NCBI GenBank assembly: GCA_019828595.1
Contig: JAHQRK010000010.1
Span: 1,984,001-2,048,000, forward strand
From: Aphanomyces cochlioides
Lineage: Eukaryota; Oomycota; Saprolegniomycetes; Saprolegniales; Verrucalvaceae
Reading direction: 5' to 3'
DNA: 64,000 nucleotides
Shown here: positions 9,759-33,506 of the stretch, piece after piece
Position numbering within the stretch: position 1 is the stretch's first letter
Layout of the letters: each line of letters starts with the position of its first letter
Program-made: the position numbers and the translations under genes
Notes under the pieces: model-generated
The model's input: only the letters and a program-made list of their open reading frames with translations
Databases searched by the model: none
What the model was told of the DNA's origin: nothing

Positions 9759-11343
9759 CTATTCTGGATGCTCTTCCTCCTGCTTTTGGTGGTAATTTGG
9801 TTGGGTTGGTCGTCGTTGTGGTTGTGGCGGCGGCATTTGCATCGTTGGCACTTGGACATTCTGCTGGCGCAGCATTTGACTTTGGACTCGCGCGACGTCT
9901 GTAATCCGATCTTCAGCATGACACAGGCGCTCTTCCAGGATCGACAGCGTTCTCGTAATGATCTCGAGCTGACCCACAATATGATCGAACGTGGCTGTCA
10001 AATGATCTGGCAATGGAGAAACCGACATGGATGGCGCGACTGACAAACTCGGCGATCGGGGCGGCGATTGACGCGATGGTGGCTGAGGCATTCGTTGGAC
10101 ATGCTCGACTTCTATGTGTCTTTCCATCGTTGGTTCTTCAGGTACAATAGCGGCGGGATTGAATTGATCGGACCGAAATGGTCGCACGACAGCATCTACT
10201 GTCTTTGGAGAGCTGGCAAAGGTTACAACCGGCGGGGTCTGCGGCGGCATCGATGGCGACTGAAAGGACGACGACGATGGGTGCGAAGGTGGTGAATGCT
10301 TCAGGACTTTGGACTTGGGTAATGCCATGGGAAATCCAGTGTCGTTGGGATGGAGGCACTTGTCCAGATCTGTGTTCCAGATCATGACGAGGGAATCAAC
10401 GCCACCGGAGGCGGTCCATTTCATGTCGGATGAGAAGCAAGCAGCGTTCACAGCGCCATTGTGACCATGCATTGTATACAGAAGGTGGCCTTCGCGGATA
10501 TCCCACAGCTTGACAGTGCCATCCACAGAGGTTGAAACGAGGTAATTCCCTGACGGATGAAAGTCCAAGCTCGTTACGCTTCCTTCATGGGCAGGATAAT
10601 GCTGAATGAGCTTGTGCGATCGTATGTCCCAGAGGTTGATCGTGTGGTCAAAACTACACGCGCCGACGGTATTTCCTAAACAAACAATGCTTCAACAGCC
10701 TACAGGACCGTTCTTACCGTCAGGATGAAAGCGGACGGCATTGATGATACCGCTATGCTCAAAGAACGTTGCGAGACAATGCCTAGTGGCTTTATCCCAT
10801 ACTTTGACAGTCTTGTCGTCACTGCCAGACCTACAACACCATGACTTCAAACTCGAAATGAACACAGTAAAGCACATACACGAGAACTCGAGCGTCGGGA
10901 CTGAAGCGTGCCGAGCGAACCCAATTGGAGTGGCCATTCCACGAGCAAACAAACCGTCGTGTCGGGAGACTCCACATTTTGATCGATTTGTCGTCGGATG
11001 CTGTGAGCAGTTCGGACGAGTCGTACGAGAAATCAACACTCCGAACACCACCCGCATGTCCTTTCATCACGTGGGATTCGCCTTTCACGGTTGGTATCCA
11101 TAAACGCACGCTTCGATCTTGCGAAGCTGACGCAAGCAGATCCCCCGACGGAGCAAACTGCACGTCGTACACGGGTCCTTTGTGTCCGAGGAATCGAAAC
11201 GCGCGAGTCTGAGGCTTGAAGTTCCAGATCATGACCGTACAATCCACCGATCCAGACGCAAGCTGCCGCATATTGGGACTGTACGCGAGCGCTTCAACGC
11301 CCGACTTGTGTCCCCGGAATGTCCGCTCCAGCGATGGATCCAT
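9759..11343 (-). CDS. POC1: POC1-like WD40 centriole protein
   Basis: Three exons splice in frame: 11343-10880, 10830-10718, 10675-9759, with introns of 49 and 42 bp. The N-terminal about 300 residues form seven WD40 repeats, starting MDPSLERTFRGHKSGVEALA and ending with VDSLVMIWNTDLDKC. A proline/serine-rich linker follows, then a C-terminal coiled coil (about 40 residues around VGQLEIITRTLSILEERL). This beta-propeller plus conserved short coiled-coil layout is that of POC1, which stabilises centrioles and basal bodies. The ATG at 11343 directly precedes the first repeat. It fits an organism with flagellated spores. Among WD40 proteins the C-terminal coil is what separates POC1 from look-alikes. 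Confidence 0.9.
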
Positions 11344-11431
11344 GCTGCCGCCACACTTTGGATCGCGGAAATGTCGGATATCCGGATGAATACTCGTTAT
11401 CCGGACTCATAATATTCGAAATAAATTTTGC

Positions 11432-11453
11432 GGTCATGACCAGGGTCATGACC
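11432..11453. promoter_or_regulatory. Paired 10-bp palindrome upstream of POC1
   Basis: GGTCATGACC occurs at 11432-11441 and again at 11444-11453, a 12-bp start-to-start spacing, about 90-110 bp upstream of the POC1 ATG. Each copy is a perfect palindrome. It could be a dimeric transcription-factor site; this is inference from position and symmetry. Confidence 0.35.
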
Positions 11454-11635
11454 AGACTCTGCAAATCGTGCCAACTACAGTATATGGGTCAATGTATAGA
11501 ATCGCGCCAACATTTTATTCACGTTTTCACTTTTCCTGCTTGGAAATTCACAAATTTAAACAGGAATAATAGGGATGATCAAAGCTCTCAGCTTTAATTT
11601 TTTCAGTCACTTTTAAACCTGTAATAAAATATCGA

Positions 11636-11706
11636 AAAACTCGCTTTATTCCCTTCAAAAAATTAAACCGTCTCTGAAGGCGCTTTTAAATTTTAAAGCG
11701 AGTTTT
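11636..11706. repeat. 13-bp perfect inverted repeat, possible hairpin or element terminus
   Basis: AAAACTCGCTTTA (11636-11648) and TAAAGCGAGTTTT (11694-11706) are exact reverse complements separated by 45 AT-rich bases. It sits just before the Harbinger accessory gene remnant and could be part of that element's end. Confidence 0.5.
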
Positions 11707-12817
11707 GGTGGCCAAGCTTGTGACCACTTCGCTCTCCAAGACCAGCATGACTCGCTCAAGCGCAGGATCGTCAAGCAAGAGAAGTGTAGACGTCATGACC
11801 ACCAAGACCGCCACAAGGAGAAGAGTCACTGAACTGGAGCTTCACTATGTCGTTGAGTTTCTGGAAGTCCCGTCTAACTGCAACATCATCATGGGCAAGG
11901 CGACTAAGGGGAAAGGCGTGCTTGGAGGTCAGCCCTTGACAAAAACACAAGGTGGGTCTATTCGATTGTGTATCTTATCATCTGCTGGGCTTCAAAATGA
12001 TGGCGGACTTTGTGAAGAGTCGTTTGAAGGACGAGAATCTCCACGATTGGGACCAAGCCAATGCAAAGACTCGATTTGAGTCATACATGCGAGCGTACAA
12101 AGCGGCAAACGCATGGGAAGGTAGTAATAGCAGTAGCCAAACTGGGCAAGGCCTTATCTATGATAACGAATGATATTGATGACAGGATTGGGATAGGAAT
12201 CCATACAATTGCGGCAAAGTTGGAGAGCTTGTGCTTTGGATACGAAAGAATGAAAAACTTGTTTGGAACACGACAAAATATTAATCCAAGCTATCTGGCT
12301 GAGGTTGGAATAGTGACTACCTCCTTTGATGTCACTACTGTTGATGATGCTGACAATCCTGAGTCGGTACGGTGAATTACATCGATGTTAAGTCTAGTGG
12401 CCGTAGGAATTGTACTGGAAATTGAACACTGAGGAAGATGCTGAACACGATATGACTATTTCATGTGGAACTGAGACTCATCAAACTTTAAAAGATGTTG
12501 CCGACAATGCTGAGCCGCAAGATAATGACAAAAGGGATTCGACAACAGCCCCCAACCACGCACGAAATAAGCGCCGTCTTCCACAGAAGTTCCCCATTGA
12601 TGAGAAGAAGCCGCGAAAAGATTTTGCGTCCGTGTATTTGGAAGGTCAAACCAAACTATTGGAGCTTGAGGAGAGGAAATTCGAGCATATGAAAGTTGAA
12701 CAGGATAGACAAGGACGGGCAAATTTCATTCGAGACCTTTTGCGAGATGGAAGGACTATGAGTGAGGTAGAACTTGCTGTCCAGCTTGCTTATGGTAGTC
12801 TTATGCCAACGGACTAA
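11705..12817 (+). pseudogene. Harbinger-associated SANT/Myb-like DNA-binding protein, broken
   Basis: Pieces in successive frames read as one protein. 11705-11950 gives a helix-rich N-terminus (TELELHYVVEFLEVPSNC ... KATKGKGVLGGQPLTKTQ). 11990-12170 continues as KMMADFVKSRLKDENLHDWD and SRFESYMRAYKAA-like sequence, and 12175-12375 as IHTIAAKLESLCFGYERM and RQNINPSYLAEVG. 12410-12817 is a C-terminal region with a basic patch and a coiled coil (KLLELEERKFEHMKVEQDRQ). At least three frame changes separate them; the first lies where an intron acceptor seems to be lost. Proteins of this layout accompany PIF/Harbinger transposases, and a transposase remnant lies just downstream on the opposite strand. 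The family call is from general pattern, not a search. Confidence 0.6.
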
Positions 12818-12933
12818 TGCAATATACATATTTTTGATGTTATGGGTGTTGAAAAGTTATTTATTCCAGAATTCCAAGACAGAGCCTTAATTGTTTCACG
12901 ATACAACACCGCATTCGCCATTGTAAAATCTTG

Positions 12934-13199
12934 TCAATCTTGTCGAAGTGGCTCTCTATCAATCGGTAAGACAACTGTATCCCGACTGCATTGAAGATCG
13001 TTTACAAGATTGTGTAAGACACAACAACCAACAATCCAATCGCACACAAACTCGACATCTTTGGGTTTTCTGATCCGAATTGAAACACCTCGCAAGCTCT
13101 GCCAACGACCCTTCAAAATTCCATTGCCGTGCTCGGACACTGCACGACACGACGCCAAGTGAGTATTGAAGAGCGTATTGTCAGATTCTGACGCATATG
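12934..13199 (-). pseudogene. PIF/Harbinger transposase, C-terminal remnant
   Basis: The minus strand encodes SCRAVSEHGNGILKGRWQSL followed by CDWIVGCCVLHNLVND, the conserved C-terminal block of Harbinger (DDE_Tnp_4) transposases around the catalytic Glu (here in VSEHGNG). The frame is open upstream only to about 13199, where the Crypton begins, so the catalytic N-terminal part is missing from this side. It is convergent with the SANT-like gene, the usual Harbinger arrangement. Confidence 0.8.
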
Positions 13200-14760
13200 G
13201 TAATCATTGCCCAGAATACTTCAAGAGGGTTGGACCCAATTAAGGTTGGTAAAGATCCCTTAACCTTCGAATTCTACCAGTTTTTGTGTGAACAACTCCT
13301 TGGTGGTGACAAGAAAGAGATGGTTTTTGCGAGAACATATTTGATTGTTGCATGGAATTTGATGTGTAGAGCTTCGAACGCTTTTGGAATCAGGCATGGT
13401 CATATTGAATGGTCAAGTGATTCTATTTGTATATATTTTGCCCACATGAAGAATGACCAGTCTGGCGACCACCCCCGTGATCCACGACGTATTTACGCTA
13501 ATCCCATTGCTCCATCAATCTGTCCTATTCTTGCATTGGGAATATATTGGGCCAGCTTCGAATTTGACAAGAATAGTGATCTATTATTTCCTGGTGACAA
13601 GCAGTATGATCGCTTCCGTAAACAGTTGAGCTTACTCCTTGATCATCCTTCAAAATAAACCAGAGCTTGATCGGCGTGGAATAGACCCTGACGATATCGG
13701 TACACATTCATTGAGAAAGGGTGCTGCAACTTTTTGTACTTCGGGATCAACGGCATGTCCCTCTTCTACTGCTGTTCATCTTCGAGCAGGTTGGTCGCTT
13801 GGCGGAGTTCAGAATACTTATCTACGCTACGAAGCTGCTGGTGATATGTATGTTGGTCGGACGGTATGTGGCTTACCAATAGAGTCACAGGACTTCTCCA
13901 TTCTGCCACCACACTTTGAAAGCCGGACTCAAATTGTTTCTGAAGCAATACAAATCATGTTTCCAAACTCTCCACCCAATCTTGTATTTGCTCTTGAAAT
14001 TGCCCTTGCATTACTCGTGTATCATTCTGACTTTCTTGCTGACAAAATATCAAGATCACATCGCCTTTTCCTCACCCCACTCTTTTCTACACCCGTTATG
14101 TTAGAGCAACTCAAAGTACTTGTAAAGAGTGGACATTACCAAGCAAACTCGAAAATCAAACCCACAGGAATTCCACCTCATGTTTCAATCTTGTCTAAAA
14201 TGCATCAATTGCACAACGATATGATTCAAACCATCTCGGAAATTGCAGCTTCAAACGCGCGAATTGTTGCTGGTGTCACGAATACGCTTGAAGAGAGAGC
14301 TGTTGGCCTTGGAACTGTCACGTATCATGGCTTGAAAGACATGATAATGTCATGCTTGGCGGAGACGACCAGCACTGGAAGTCGGGAGAGTTTGCACCAA
14401 ATTCTCAGACATGACAGTGGTGACCGTATCCCCAAACATCACAAACAACAAATGCGCCGTCATCGTTTGCCTATCCAGTTGGTCTGAATCTTGTTCATGG
14501 TCGTCTCAGTCGCCTACCTGCAGAATTCAAAGTCCCAAACGGCACTGTCTACCAAATGTGGCTGCTCTGGTGCCTTGGTAGCCAATCCATGCATATCCCA
14601 CCACTGAAACAAGTTGATGCAAAAGACATGCCTGATCGCGATGGTCAGAAGCGGATGTGCGATTTGCGTTACCTCATGCGCCGCATTGAGACCAGAGCAA
14701 GCCACTTGCGTCTTCTTGAGCCAATACGGACTGAGATGGACGCACAAATTGTCTTCAATT
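13197..14760 (+). pseudogene. Crypton tyrosine recombinase (two frame breaks)
   Basis: The first part (13197-13656) contains the catalytic Arg in LIVAWNLMCRASNA and the block HVYANP-type sequence (RIYANPIAPSICPILALG). After a frame change near 13640-13660 the second part (to 14487) carries GTHSLRKGAATF (the HxxR motif), AGWSLGGVQNTYLRYE with the likely nucleophile Tyr, and a long helical C-terminus. A further frame change near 14470 is needed to continue through LPAEFKVPNGTVYQMWLLW, which resembles the C-terminal domain of these recombinases, to the TGA at 14761. The N-terminal core-binding domain upstream of LDPIKVGKDPL seems missing. It would cut and rejoin DNA through a 3'-phosphotyrosine, but this copy looks inactive. 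Confidence 0.8.
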
Positions 14761-14870
14761 GATGCCAGGCGGCAATCGAGGTGCCTGACATTCCATCTCA
14801 CAGCCTCAAACGGCGACGTGGGCAGCTTTCTTGGAAATCGGTTGTGAACTTGTTGAGAAAGCATAAAGAA
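13197..14870 (+). mobile_element. Crypton-type tyrosine-recombinase transposon
   Basis: The only gene is a tyrosine recombinase (next entry), with no reverse transcriptase nearby. That is the definition of Crypton elements, which are known from oomycetes. The left edge abuts the Harbinger remnant. No terminal inverted repeats are expected or seen. Exact ends cannot be set from one copy. Confidence 0.7.
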
Positions 14871-15162
14871 ACATCATGAGTAATACATTTTAACCTTCCT
14901 TTAACCTGCGCGTTAAACTTCAAAACCTCTTGTCCTATAGAAGTCCCATATATTCCGTCTAAGAGTCATTATGTTAAGCTTAAGTGGCGGGACACATATC
15001 CACAGTACTTTTACGATCCAATCACATTATCATTTTTGTGTTGATGTTTTTGTATGAACATTTGTCTGACGCAGTTTTCTGCGTAGAAAATAACAACTTC
15101 TCGGCATCTAAGAAAGGCAAAGGCAATGGCAATCATGACAATGACAATCAAGGACATGCGAT

Positions 15163-17310
15163 CGATAGCTCCGAACCTGGAAGCAAGCAGAGCGGAATGA
15201 AGTGCATGTTACCGAACAAGAGTGTACATCAACTGGAGCTAATGGCCGAGCTGTGGATGACGATGCCTTGAATCAGGGCAATATCAACGACGAGGCGGCT
15301 ATAAGAAAGGCCAAGAAGGCGGAGTACAACAAACGTGCTCGCGAAAAGAAACGGCAAGCTCTCCTGGAAGAGGTCGACAAATCCAAAATGGCGGAGTACA
15401 ACAATCGTGCTCGCGAAAAGAAACGGCTAGGTCTCCTGGAAGAGGTCGACAAATCCAAAAAGGCGGAGTACAACAATCGTGCTCACGAAAAGAAACGGCA
15501 AGCTATCCTGGATGAAGTCGACGAAGAGGTGGCTATGAAAAGATCCAAGAAGGCGGAATACAACAAACGTGCTCGCGAAAAAAAGCACAACACTGAGGTT
15601 GCGAATCAAGGGCGGGGTGCCATCATTTTGCACCATACGGACATGGATAAGAGCAACGAAGAGGAAACCAAGGAGGGAGAAGACGGAATCCATTTTCACG
15701 CTCAAAGTGACCATCATCTCAAGATTCTGGCAGCTCAGGAGCAAGAAGATCGCGAGCGCAGAGTTGACAATCGAAGGATCTATGCTGCGCTACAACCTAA
15801 CCGTATGAATGAAGGAGGTGAAGAAGAAACCAAGGAAGAAGATATTTCCGATGGAAATGTGGATTGCAACACTGACAATCAATTACTTGCCTTGGCAAAT
15901 GCTGATCCTCCGCTAAACGTGGATGTGGATTTGATTGATGTACCTCCTCGCGAGCAAGGACTAAGTCTCCGGAATAAACCCAAGGGTCGCCCGAAGAAGA
16001 AGAGCGATCACAACAGTGCACGCGTCAGTTTCGATGACTTCGATGAATCATTGGTGCCTCTTCATACTATTGAGCAGCGTTCGATTTGCCGCCATTGCGA
16101 AGCGAAGATTTGGCCAGGCGAAGAAAAGGACTGCTGCGGTGGAGGCTCTCGAGTGCTGCCTGTTGCTACCTGGCCTGACACACCCGAGTTTCGTGAATAC
16201 ATTGCTTTTTTCAAAACCAGAGGGTTTGTCAATAACACTCGCCGGTACAACGCCCTCTTTGCCTTTACATCTATTGGTACCAAAGAAATTATTCACGGCA
16301 ACGGTGGGCCGAGATCTTATACAATCCAAGGCGCTTTGCATCATTTAATTGGATCACTGTTGCCTGCGGACGAAGAACAAGCCAGTTACGCCCAGATCTA
16401 CATTACGGATCCTGAAACGCAAGCAAGCATACGACGAAGAATGCTTGGGGGAAATCTTAATGTGTCAACTGTGACGAAAATCCAGCGTCTACTACTACAG
16501 CACAACGCGTTCACCCAGCTGTACAAGCATGCGAAGGATATTCCAAAGGATGACGACATGAGATTAGTGCTCACTGCTCAGCCTCGAAGCAACAGCCGAA
16601 CGCATAACCTTCCTACGTGTTCTGAAATCGCTGTTCTTTTTTCAGAAACGTCCAAGTCAGGGCGTCATATCTTACTGCATGGTATTGATGGCCCCGTACT
16701 CAGCGAAGTTCAGCGAAACTATCACGTTGGTAAACATGTGCGTTTGGATCGACAACCTGGGGAACAACGCTTATTTCGCATTAAGGAATTTCATTCGGCA
16801 TATGGCCCGCTTCAATACCCTTTGCTCTTTCCCACTGGGACTTTGGGGTGGTCGTTTGACAACAAGAGCGGTCGCAATCATGGAAACGTGAGTTGGAACG
16901 ATTATTCTCGATACCATTTGCACGAGCGCGGTGCATTTTCTCCATTACATGCCAGCGGACCTCTATTTCAAGTGTTTGCAGTCGACAATTTTGCAAAGGT
17001 GGAAAACCAAAGGCTTCGATATATTCGTGACCAAACCAACAACCTCCGCAACGACACGTACCGCGCACTTCATGACGCTGTTTCGCATGATGTGGACCTC
17101 AGAAGCATTGGAAAAAGGACTGTTTTGCCGTCGTCTTACACGGGTGGACCTCGGTACATGAGACAACGTTACCTTGACGCCATGGCCATTGTTCGCAAGT
17201 TCGGTCAACCAGACCTTTTTATCACGCACCTTATACTTAGATTCAACGTTACAGTATTACAAGAGGAAGAAGTAGGTGGTTGTCAACCAACGATGACCTC
17301 GATCTACTAA
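15163..17310 (+). pseudogene. Helitron Rep (N-terminal part), truncated before the HUH motif and helicase
   Basis: After a TAG near 15160 the frame is open to 17310, about 700 residues. It starts with charged repeats (KAEYNKRAREKK type), then an acidic linker, a basic AT-hook-like KPKGRPKKKSDHN, a Cys-rich patch (CRHCEAKIWPGEEKDCC) and the long Helitron_like_N region (FHSAYGPLQYPLLFPTG, LPSSYTGGPRYMRQRYLDAM, GQPDLFIT). In full-length Helitron proteins the sequence following this point carries the HUH nuclease motif, then a PIF1 helicase; here the similarity stops at about 17225 and the frame ends. No helicase is found downstream. The start codon is unclear: 15202 is GTG and there may be an upstream exon. 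Confidence 0.85.
15313..15590 (+). repeat. 72-bp coding tandem repeat in the Helitron Rep N-terminus
   Basis: Three units start at 15313, 15385 and 15457, each 72 bp and encoding a 24-residue unit of the form KAEYNKRAREKKRQALLEEV. A fourth, displaced partial copy lies at about 15550-15590. The units are strongly basic and helical and may bind DNA. Confidence 0.85.
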
Positions 17311-18322
17311 TCGATCGCACAGATTGTGCAATCTGAACTTGGGTATATTCTGCTTAGATTCAACCTCAGCATTAAAATGGGAGAAGCATATCGAACAGCG
17401 GCAAGCTATAAAATTATCAAAGAGTCTGCTTCTTGGAAACGGGAAAGATCTCTATACCAGCAGTACAACCAGCTGCTGAAACTTCGGCATTTAAATTGAC
17501 CTTCTTGACCGTGCTCCTAGAACCTCCACCCACCACATGCCACGCTCACATTGGACACAACCGTAGATTACCATCTAAGGTTCGCCTTTCTCCATCTAGA
17601 TATACTATGTCTCCGACAGTAGTCGCCTTGAGCATCATCTAAGCGCATGGTCATCAGTGTCTTGCCGTCAAATGCGCCGTGAATAGGACTGGGTACCTCG
17701 AGCGTCTGTATTATCACTGATAAGTCGTTCGTGTTATCTGTGCAAGAACTGGCATTTTTGCACAACAAAACAGGGAAACTATGGAGGCCAATTCGAAGTA
17801 AAATAAGAAAGAAGTGAATAAGGAGTGCGAAGTAAATACCGTCTCCTTAGTTTCAAAATAATATGATCTCTGATTGGATAATTTATTTTTCTTTCGGTAC
17901 GAGTCGACGGTTTTGTGGTCAGGACATGATTTATCTCCTGACGAAAAATAATATTCGTCAGTCAACAGTAGCCAATCAGAATCCTCGGCGTTAACTTATT
18001 TTTTTACTTCGAACTGGGCCTGAATCAAATTCAAAATTCATAGTATGGCTTCAAACGTTTCATGTGTGTGAGCAAATCTTTGTTATTTCCAAAGCAAAAC
18101 GCTCCACCCAGGGGCGTAGCCCTGGCCTCACCCTAGTATGCCATAAATCGATGATCCCATTTTGGCTGAAAATGGCATATTGATTTTGAAATTTTGCCAG
18201 ACGCACCCTTAAAATAAATTTGAAACATTCGAGATGTTGAACCGGTTCAGTTGGTCTACTTGGACCGAGTGAACTTTCGATCTTTTGTCACACCTTTTCG
18301 CCATTTCGTCAAGATTGAATCG
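17311..18322. other. Intergenic, contains one MITE fragment
   Basis: Only short frames without domain character. A small direct repeat CTTAGATTCAAC occurs near 17236 and 17353 at the Helitron break. A dispersed repeat fragment lies at 18134-18208. Confidence 0.5.
18134..18208 (-). repeat. Fragment of the 51.6 kb MITE
   Basis: Its reverse complement matches 51586-51660 closely, including the terminus GGGTGCGTCTGGCAAA and the stretch TCAAAATCAATATGCCATTT. It is followed by TTA, the expected target trinucleotide in this orientation. Only one end of the element is present. Confidence 0.8.
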
Positions 18323-18674
18323 ATGCGCGCCCTTCGCTGGACAATTGCCGCCGCTGTGTTCACGCCATGCGTCGCGGAATGCTGGCTACGTAACGACGGC
18401 GTGCGTATCTGCAGTGCGGACGGCTTGGAATGGCTGGCCATGTGGTGGTTTTGGTTTGCCGTGCTCTTTTTCCTCATCGCGTGCACCGGCGGATCTTACA
18501 TTTACCATCGACGGTACGCTTCCCATGGCTTGTCTTGTGCGTTCTTACGGCTTTGTAAACAGGCATATCAACTCTCTCTATCAGCAAGGCTTTGTCACGT
18601 ACTCGGAACCGCTCATCTTGAATGAGAATGTGAAGAAATCCTCGCCCATTCTGCCGAAAATCTTTTATCGTTAA
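18323..18674 (+). CDS. Small single-pass membrane protein with signal peptide, unknown
   Basis: Two exons, 18323-18513 and 18563-18674, splice in frame over a 49-bp intron. The product is about 100 residues: an N-terminal signal sequence (MRALRWTIAAAVFTPCVAEC), a short region with two further cysteines, a very aromatic membrane helix (WWFWFAVLFFLIACTGG), then a polar tail ending PILPKIFYR. This resembles small type I proteins of the endomembrane system, but I do not recognise the family. Its stop lies 31 bp from the stop of the giant minus-strand gene. Confidence 0.65.
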
Positions 18675-18705
18675 TAGAAGCCCAATGTTCTTCATCAACG
18701 TCGCT

Positions 18706-31583
<12,878 letters not shown>

Positions 31584-31700
31584 TCAGTCGGTCGACTGTT
31601 TCACCGACAGGGTTCCCCCCCAAAGGCCATGAAGGTAAGCTCGAAGCCATTCAAGCCACGGACACTCTCTGATGATTGGGATAACTTAGACTAGACTCTT

Positions 31701-33395
31701 TTACAGCTTGAAGGTGATGATGAACCGAAGACGTTGTTGAGTTTCTTGGTAGACGAGATATTCATCATGCGTGAACGACGACGAGACGCCGGATTTGACT
31801 GGTTTGCCAACGTTGACGCGAACTTGTTGGTTGTCGAGAGTGATCAATCGGTCTTCGTCGGGATTGGGATGCCTCGTGCCTTTCGCCAGCACCGAGTCGA
31901 AGCCTTTCGGTGGTTGTGTCAAGCGCGAGTCGTCGTGGTGAATCACATTCATGTTGCCAAGGGCTGCCTCGGCGAGGAAGACACAGCCAACGTTCTGGCC
32001 ATCAAATTGGGACCCCCACAAGTACTGTCTCGACTTTTCAAGCATATTCGCCAGGTAAATGCCTTTGCCGACACGACCACCAGACGACGGCATGATGCGC
32101 AAACCAGACTTGAGAATGGCCGCGACGACAGCGACATTCGTGCCATGCCAGAGCAAGCGGTGGTTGGGCGTCGAGGCAAACTTGGCGAACGTCGTGTCTT
32201 CACTACTGCGGCGGACTTCCCAAATGTCCAGCACGTCCAGCCCATGACCGGATCCCTTCGTGTTGGCAATGTACGCTTGGATCGTCTCGAAGAGCGGATG
32301 GTCGGGCGCGACCAAGTCGAGCTGGCTGTTGAGCTCCTCGTACTTGAGATCCAAGCTGTGTTTCTTGACGGGTTCGTTCTCTCCAAGGGCCTTCTCGACG
32401 TCCTGCGCGACGACAATATCGTGCAGCGTCGAGAGCATTTCATACTTTTGTTCGAGTTGCTCGGCGGTGTTGAGCACAGGAGGAATCGTCGATCGACCAT
32501 ACGCGTGAGGAATGACTTGGTAAAACTTGGCCGAGAGAGTTTGAAGCGTGGCGGTCGGTGGCTTGGCCTTGGCAAGCGTGGCTTGGATGTCGTCGAGAAT
32601 CGCGACGCCTTTTTGGATCTGGTTGATGCTGAGGGCGCCCAGCGGCATGCGATTCGGGTCCAAGTTCATCCGCACGAGTTCGTTCTTGAACATATCTTTG
32701 TCAAAGATCATCTCGATGAGCTTTTGCGTCTTCGGCGGGAGCTGCGACGGCACCGAGTCGTCTCCAATTTCGGGATCTGACGTGGCTGCTTCCATGGCAG
32801 TATAGTCGAGCTGGACAATGTCGTACGACCCAGACTTGTGCTGGAAGTTTGCTCGGTCCTTCCAGTTATTCTTGGTCTTGTCCTTGAATTTCTTCTCAAA
32901 GATCGTGACAGCGGACGCCACGTCATCGCATGGACCCCACAATTTGTAGTCTCCGTCCTCGCCGACACGTCCCCAGCGTGTAAAGACATCCCACGCGATA
33001 GGACTTGTTTGGATAAGCTGAATGCGGTAGAATTTATTGTTGCTCGTATGCGCCGAGATGGCCACTTGGTTGAGCATGACGTCGTAGTCGCCAACGACGG
33101 AGTGGCCATTCGCACCATTCGCATGCTTGACGTAGATGTGATCGAGGGGAGGCGCCATGGCTGGAGTCGTGGTTTCCGTCTTGGGCAAACTCTTTGTCGA
33201 TGCAGTCGGGGTCTCGTCGATTGCGCTCTTCTTGGCCTTACTGGCGCCGCGCTTTCCGGTCGCAGGTGGTTCCTCCGCTGTTGCCTTGCGCTTCCTAGCC
33301 GACTTGGCTGGAGCGGGTTCGACTGGCGCTGGGGCCGGCGTATCGACCGGGGCGGCTGGAGTCTTGATGGAGCTTCTAGTCGTTCGCTTCGACAT
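31701..33395 (-). CDS. WGR-type poly(ADP-ribose) polymerase, intact copy 1
   Basis: A single exon encodes 564 residues from MSKRTTRSS; an ATG 17 codons upstream is possible, but the MxKRxTRSS start is shared with paralogs. A basic, Lys/Arg- and Pro-rich tail (1-95) precedes a WGR domain (WDVFTRWGRVGEDGDYK, about 150). The helical PARP regulatory domain follows (KLIEMIFDKDMFKNELVRMN onward), then the ART catalytic domain with the H-Y-E triad: HRLLWHGTN, VGKGIYLANM, and HDEYLVYQ near the C-terminus. This layout matches PARP2/PARP3-like enzymes, which use NAD+ to modify proteins at DNA breaks in the nucleus. No BRCT or zinc fingers are present. It is the first of a minus-strand PARP array. Confidence 0.95.
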   Translation of the reverse strand: MSKRTTRSSIKTPAAPVDTPAPAPVEPAPAKSARKRKATAEEPPATGKRGASKAKKSAIDETPTASTKSLPKTETTTPAMAPPLDHIYVKHANGANGHSVVGDYDVMLNQVAISAHTSNNKFYRIQLIQTSPIAWDVFTRWGRVGEDGDYKLWGPCDDVASAVTIFEKKFKDKTKNNWKDRANFQHKSGSYDIVQLDYTAMEAATSDPEIGDDSVPSQLPPKTQKLIEMIFDKDMFKNELVRMNLDPNRMPLGALSINQIQKGVAILDDIQATLAKAKPPTATLQTLSAKFYQVIPHAYGRSTIPPVLNTAEQLEQKYEMLSTLHDIVVAQDVEKALGENEPVKKHSLDLKYEELNSQLDLVAPDHPLFETIQAYIANTKGSGHGLDVLDIWEVRRSSEDTTFAKFASTPNHRLLWHGTNVAVVAAILKSGLRIMPSSGGRVGKGIYLANMLEKSRQYLWGSQFDGQNVGCVFLAEAALGNMNVIHHDDSRLTQPPKGFDSVLAKGTRHPNPDEDRLITLDNQQVRVNVGKPVKSGVSSSFTHDEYLVYQETQQRLRFIITFKL

Positions 33396-33487
33396 GAAAA
33401 ATTCGTTGTGTGCTTGGGCAGCGGGACACTTGTCCCTGACCGACATTTGAATATTGAACCATCATTGTGCACCGTTGACAAAGACTA

Positions 33488-33506
33488 TACAAAACTCAAG
33501 TATAAA
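33488..33506 (-). promoter_or_regulatory. Promoter element shared by PARP copies 1 and 2
   Basis: On the + strand TACAAAACTCAAGTATAAA; a 17/19 match occurs at 35075-35093. The two lie about 93-131 bp upstream of their start codons. They may be a conserved core promoter element or simply inherited duplicated sequence. Confidence 0.5.

Noticed and set aside
14514..14864. 116-codon minus-strand frame in the Crypton tail
   Set aside because: The opposite strand carries the better-supported recombinase C-terminal reading.
31734..32780. 348-codon plus-strand open frame
   Set aside because: It is the antisense shadow of the PARP regulatory and catalytic exon.
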